Shown here: positions 61,559 to 64,000 of the stretch, piece by piece
Layout: every line of letters begins with the position of its first letter
Numbering within the stretch: the first letter of the stretch is position 1
Assembly (NCBI RefSeq): GCF_013344685.1
Contig: NZ_CP050137.1
Coordinates: 558,001 to 622,000 of the forward strand
Origin: Sphingomonas sp. CL5.1
Lineage (GTDB): Bacteria > Pseudomonadota > Alphaproteobacteria > Sphingomonadales > Sphingomonadaceae
DNA length: 64,000 bases
Direction: 5' to 3'
Translations under genes and position numbers: made by a program
Notes under the pieces: generated by a model
Told to the model about the DNA's origin: nothing
What the model saw: only the letters and a program-made list of their open reading frames with translations
Database searches by the model: none

Positions 61559-62112
61559 CAGTCGCTCGCCCCCTCAAGCGCGGCGCGCACCGCGCGCGCC
61601 ACCTGCCGGCTCGATTTCGCGAGCGCGCCCGGCGCGGCGTCGGCGGCGGCGTTGATCGTGATCGCCACCCGCACGTCGCGCCCGCCGCCCGCCGCCACCG
61701 GCGCGATCGAGCCGCTCGCGGTCGGCACGAACAGTTCCGGCCCGCGCTCGCCGACCCAATAGGGCCGCGAAGGCGACACCGGCCCGCCGGTCGCCCGCCC
61801 CGGCAGGCCGAGGACGCCCGCGATCCCGCCCGCGAGATCCAGCCCGCCGCCGGTGATCCGCTCGATCCCCGCCCGCAGCGCCGAGGCCGCGATCTCCGCC
61901 ATCACCGAGAGCGCGACCTTCTTCAGATCCTCGAAGCCGAGCTTGCCGTTGCGCACCGCGCGCAGCAAAGTGTTCTCGATCGCCCGCCCCGCGCGGTCCG
62001 CGCCGTTCGCCAGCGGGCCTTCCAGCTCGCCGCGCATCGCGCCCACGTCGCGCGCGAAACCGGCGGTGTCGGCGCGGACGCTCACCACCAGCCGTTCGAT
62101 TTCCTCATCCAT
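61558..62112 (-). CDS. GTA tail tape-measure protein (ORFg11-like)
   Basis: A 184-aa protein of the phage tail tape-measure type in its short GTA form: IERLVVSVRADTAGFARDVGAMRGELE at the N-terminus, a central Ala/Gly-rich hydrophobic helix region (ALSVMAEIAASALRAGIERITGGGLDLAGGIAGVLG) and a Gly-Pro-rich PYWVGERGPELFVPTASGSI. Its length would set tail length. Overlaps the upstream small gene by 8 nt. Confidence 0.85.
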   Translation of the reverse strand: MDEEIERLVVSVRADTAGFARDVGAMRGELEGPLANGADRAGRAIENTLLRAVRNGKLGFEDLKKVALSVMAEIAASALRAGIERITGGGLDLAGGIAGVLGLPGRATGGPVSPSRPYWVGERGPELFVPTASGSIAPVAAGGGRDVRVAITINAAADAAPGALAKSSRQVARAVRAALEGASD

Positions 62113-62302
62113 CGGGAAACATCTCCCTCAATCGCGCGATCGCCGCCGCGTCGGGCGGCGCGCCATCCGCGCTGTCACCCGCCGCCGCGCGCACCAGTGC
62201 GCCAAGCTCCGCCGGGGTCGCGCGCCAGAAGACGTCCGGCGACCAGCCGAACGCCACCCCCGCCAGCCCGGCGAGCCGGGCGGCGCTCTCAGCGAAATTC
62301 AC
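62105..62302 (-). CDS. GTA small tail assembly chaperone (ORFg10.1-like)
   Basis: A 65-aa protein, MNFAESAARLAGLAGVAFGW..., with FWRATPAELGALVRA and a charged C-terminus. It has the layout of the rcc01693-type protein between tail chaperone and tape measure. It begins at GTG 62302 overlapping the upstream stop (GTGA). Too small for most gene callers but strongly supported by position and by overlap on both sides. Confidence 0.75.
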   Translation of the reverse strand: MNFAESAARLAGLAGVAFGWSPDVFWRATPAELGALVRAAAGDSADGAPPDAAAIARLREMFPDG

Positions 62303-62610
62303 CGTCCGCCGAGAATCTGCCCGAGCAGCGCCTTGAGCGCGGGCGTCGTCGCCGCCAGCCCGCCGGCCGCGACCCCCTCGCCCAGCGCGTCGCGGGTCAG
62401 CCCCTCGGGCCGCTCGCGCAGGCAGTGCCAGAACAGCGCCACCATCTCGCCCAGCGCCAGCCCGCCCGACGCCGCCCGCTCGACCAGCGCGAACAGCGGC
62501 CCCAGTTCCTGCTCCGCCGCCACCAGCGCCGCGAACGTCGGCCGCAGCACGAGCATCTCGCCCGCGACGCGGATCGCCGCCTCGCCGCGCGCCGGATTCG
62601 CCGCGCTCAT
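62299..62610 (-). CDS. GTA gene-10-like tail assembly protein
   Basis: A 103-aa protein (GEAAIRVAGEMLVLRPTFAALVAAEQELG...LVERAASGGLALGEMVALFWHCL) matching the gene-transfer-agent family of tail assembly chaperones. Start ATG 62610 overlaps the major tail gene stop by 4 nt, and its stop overlaps the next GTG. No -1 frameshift signal, as used by phages for the longer chaperone, was identified. Confidence 0.85.
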   Translation of the reverse strand: MSAANPARGEAAIRVAGEMLVLRPTFAALVAAEQELGPLFALVERAASGGLALGEMVALFWHCLRERPEGLTRDALGEGVAAGGLAATTPALKALLGQILGGR

Positions 62611-63014
62611 GCCGCCACCACCGCGCCGGAGCTTTCCAGCGCCAGCGTGTACGAACGCTCGCCGTTGAAATCCCCGGCATATTCCAGCTTGGTGACGAGG
62701 AACCGCCCGGTCATCGTCTCCCCGCCCTCGAAGGTCAGGCGGTAATCGTCGATCACCCCGGCAAGCGCATTGGCCTTCACCCGCGCCTCCGCCGCCGATC
62801 CGGTGAACACCCCCGCCGCCGAGACGCTGACGCTGCGCACCCCCGCGCCGGACAGCAATTCGCGCCACCCGCCCGAATCCTTGCTGGTGATCGCCACCGC
62901 CTCGCCGCTGACGCTCATCTGCGTCGTGCGCATCCCCGCCACCGTCTGCCACGCGACCGGGCTGCCCCCGTCGCCCACCTTGAGCAGGAACGCGCTCCCT
63001 TTCTCCACCGCCAT
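62607..63014 (-). CDS. GTA major tail (tube) protein (ORFg9-like)
   Basis: A 135-aa tail-tube protein: MAVEKGSAFLLKVGDGG, AGMRTTQMSVSGEAVAITSKDSGGWRELLSGAGVRSVSVSAAGVF and NGERSYTLALESSGAV are family hallmarks. It polymerises to form the non-contractile tail. ATG 63014 has GGAG 8 nt upstream and is preferred over a TTG at 63020. Confidence 0.92.
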   Translation of the reverse strand: MAVEKGSAFLLKVGDGGSPVAWQTVAGMRTTQMSVSGEAVAITSKDSGGWRELLSGAGVRSVSVSAAGVFTGSAAEARVKANALAGVIDDYRLTFEGGETMTGRFLVTKLEYAGDFNGERSYTLALESSGAVVAA

Positions 63015-63016
63015 CG

Positions 63017-63406
63017 TCAATTCTCCCGATAGATCCGCGCGACGAACTCGCTCGTCGCCACCCAGCGCTCGCCCGAGGCGCGCGCGATGCGGCTGCGCGC
63101 CAGCCGCGCCGAGACGAGCCGCCAGCCCGCGCCGAGATCGGCCGGCATCGCCTCCACCGCATCCTCGATCGCGCCGGCCAGCGCGCGCAGCCGCGCCGGC
63201 CGCTCCCCGCCGTCGTAGGCGGAGACGGTGATGCGCCCCTCGCGCCCGCGCCAGTCCTTCGCGCTCCAGTCGACCAGCAGCACCGGCTCGACCACGACAT
63301 GCGGCAGCGCCGAGCGGACCGGCGGCGCATCGAACACCGCCACCTCGCCCAGCGCCGCGCGCAACGCGGCGATCGCCGCCGCCTGCGTCACCTCCTGCGC
63401 GCTCAT
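63017..63406 (-). CDS. GTA DUF3168 tail terminator-like protein (ORFg8-like)
   Basis: A 129-aa DUF3168 protein: VTQAAAIAALRAALGEVAVFDAPP..., PHVVVEPVLLVDWSAKDWRGREGRITVSAYDGGERPARLRAL and the C-terminal WVATSEFVARIY are typical. It acts at the head-tail joint or tail end. Start overlaps the upstream stop by 4 nt. Confidence 0.9.
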   Translation of the reverse strand: MSAQEVTQAAAIAALRAALGEVAVFDAPPVRSALPHVVVEPVLLVDWSAKDWRGREGRITVSAYDGGERPARLRALAGAIEDAVEAMPADLGAGWRLVSARLARSRIARASGERWVATSEFVARIYREN

Positions 63407-63591
63407 CGCACCAGCCCTCCCGGCCAGCGCAGCCGCGAGAGCGCGCCGCGCGCGACGATCATCACCGCGTTGCCGTCGCGCGACACCCGCGCATCGGGAA
63501 GCGCCTCGCGCACCGCCGCCGCCAGCCGCCCCGCGACCTGCGAGGCGCGCGCCGCCCCGATCCGCGCCGCGATTGCCTCGCCGCGCGTCAT
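63403..63591 (-). CDS. GTA small head-tail joining protein (ORFg7 position)
   Basis: A 62-aa protein (MTRGEAIAARIGAARASQVAGRLAAAVREAL...) in the slot of the head-closure/stopper gene of GTA clusters. ATG 63591 and the stop at 63403 overlap both neighbours by 4 nt. It is shorter than the Rhodobacter g7 protein and is identified mainly by position. Confidence 0.65.
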   Translation of the reverse strand: MTRGEAIAARIGAARASQVAGRLAAAVREALPDARVSRDGNAVMIVARGALSRLRWPGGLVR

Positions 63592-64000
63592 GCCCGCCGC
63601 TCCGCCGACAGCCGCAGCCGGCGATACGGCCGCCACAGCGCCGCCACCGCCGCCGGCGGCTGGCCCGCCCGCCCGCGATCCTCGAACAGATGCGCGACCA
63701 GCGCGACCACGCCCTGCGCCAATGGCGCGGGCAGGCTCGCCCAGTCGCCGGCCAGCCCGGCGGTGTAGCTCACCGCCACGCGCCCGGCGCTGCCCGGCTG
63801 CATCACGCGCACCCAGCCGCGCCCGCCGCCGTCGATATCGATCGCATAGCCCTCGGCCGGCAGCACGAAGGGCGCGCCCTCCGCCGGCAGGCCGGTGATC
63901 CCGGCGATCGCGCTCACCGGCGCTTCCGCCAGCATCCGCCATTCGGCCGACGCCGGCAGCACATCCTCCACCGTGCGGCGGATCAGCAAGGTGCCGGTGA
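63588..64000 (-). CDS. GTA gp6-like head-tail connector (5' truncated at window edge)
   Basis: At least 137 residues are visible and the frame is open to the right edge. Features of the gp6-like connector family: TVEDVLPASAEWRMLAEAPVSAIAGITGLP, GRVAVSYTAGLAGDWASLPAPLAQGVVALVAHLFEDRG and a basic tail. It would form the adaptor ring between portal and tail. The capsid, protease, portal and terminase genes are expected beyond the window. Confidence 0.8.
   Translation of the reverse strand, partial: TGTLLIRRTVEDVLPASAEWRMLAEAPVSAIAGITGLPAEGAPFVLPAEGYAIDIDGGGRGWVRVMQPGSAGRVAVSYTAGLAGDWASLPAPLAQGVVALVAHLFEDRGRAGQPPAAVAALWRPYRRLRLSAERRA

Noticed and set aside
55454..64000. A complete prophage
   Set aside because: No integrase, repressor, replication gene or attachment site is visible, and gene order and sizes match a gene-transfer-agent tail module; the head genes lie beyond the window, so this remains an inference.

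Overview
The window is high-GC DNA from an alphaproteobacterium, most likely a sphingomonad (Sphingomonadales). This is inferred from gene content (GapR/DUF2312, DUF1244, DUF2793, the gene-transfer-agent tail module, a proline-rich OmpA protein) and from heavy GCG/GCC/CGC codon use. No rRNA, tRNA or CRISPR array was seen. Most of the window is chromosomal housekeeping sequence. It is interrupted by one mobile element and closed by a gene-transfer-agent (GTA) tail cluster.

Layout. 0-0.9 kb: the end of a polymorphic toxin with a DNA/RNA non-specific nuclease domain, overlapping a YezG/DUF600-like immunity gene. 0.9-9.8 kb: GNAT acetyltransferase, M14 carboxypeptidase, DUF4136 lipoprotein, rpmJ, HAD hydrolase, TonB-dependent receptor, pyruvate kinase, DUF1244 protein, amidohydrolase and gapR.

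9.88-18.57 kb: the most interesting region, an apparent bacterial casposon of about 8.7 kb. It carries a stand-alone Cas1 (casposase) with no Cas2 or array, a family B DNA polymerase with intact exonuclease and polymerase motifs, an HNH nuclease, two DNA-binding-type accessory proteins, an XRE regulator with a nearby perfect operator-like dyad, and AT-rich cargo (a GIY-YIG-like protein and a two-TM protein). It is bounded by 12-bp terminal inverted repeats (GTATAGTGATAG) and flanked by a 15-17 bp target duplication (CCCCGCAACGGGAGGGG). It appears to have landed in the Rho-independent terminator of gapR.

18.6-31 kb: CBS-domain CNNM/HlyC-type protein, OmpA lipoprotein, a LysR regulator divergent from a leucine-catabolism operon (isovaleryl-CoA dehydrogenase, both methylcrotonyl-CoA carboxylase subunits, an NTF2-like protein, GNAT, MaoC hydratase), tadA, rpmB, a phytase-like esterase and a glycine-zipper protein. 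31-42 kb: thrS with a possible threonine leader peptide, infC with a probable AUC start, pgeF, GNAT, midA, lgt, an acyl-CoA ligase, an orphan molybdopterin oxidoreductase and hemH. 42-54 kb: phbB, glnD, hslV-hslU, a Yip1-like protein, a holin plus GH108 endolysin pair, dihydroorotase, ygfZ, a VOC protein, ugd and an OmpA porin-like protein.

55.4-64 kb (minus strand, running off the right edge): a compact, translationally coupled GTA/phage tail module from head-tail connector to host-recognition protein. The holin/endolysin pair about 5 kb away probably supplies its lysis function. In this module the TIM-barrel-like domain seems to be fused to the DUF2460 protein rather than to the last tail protein.
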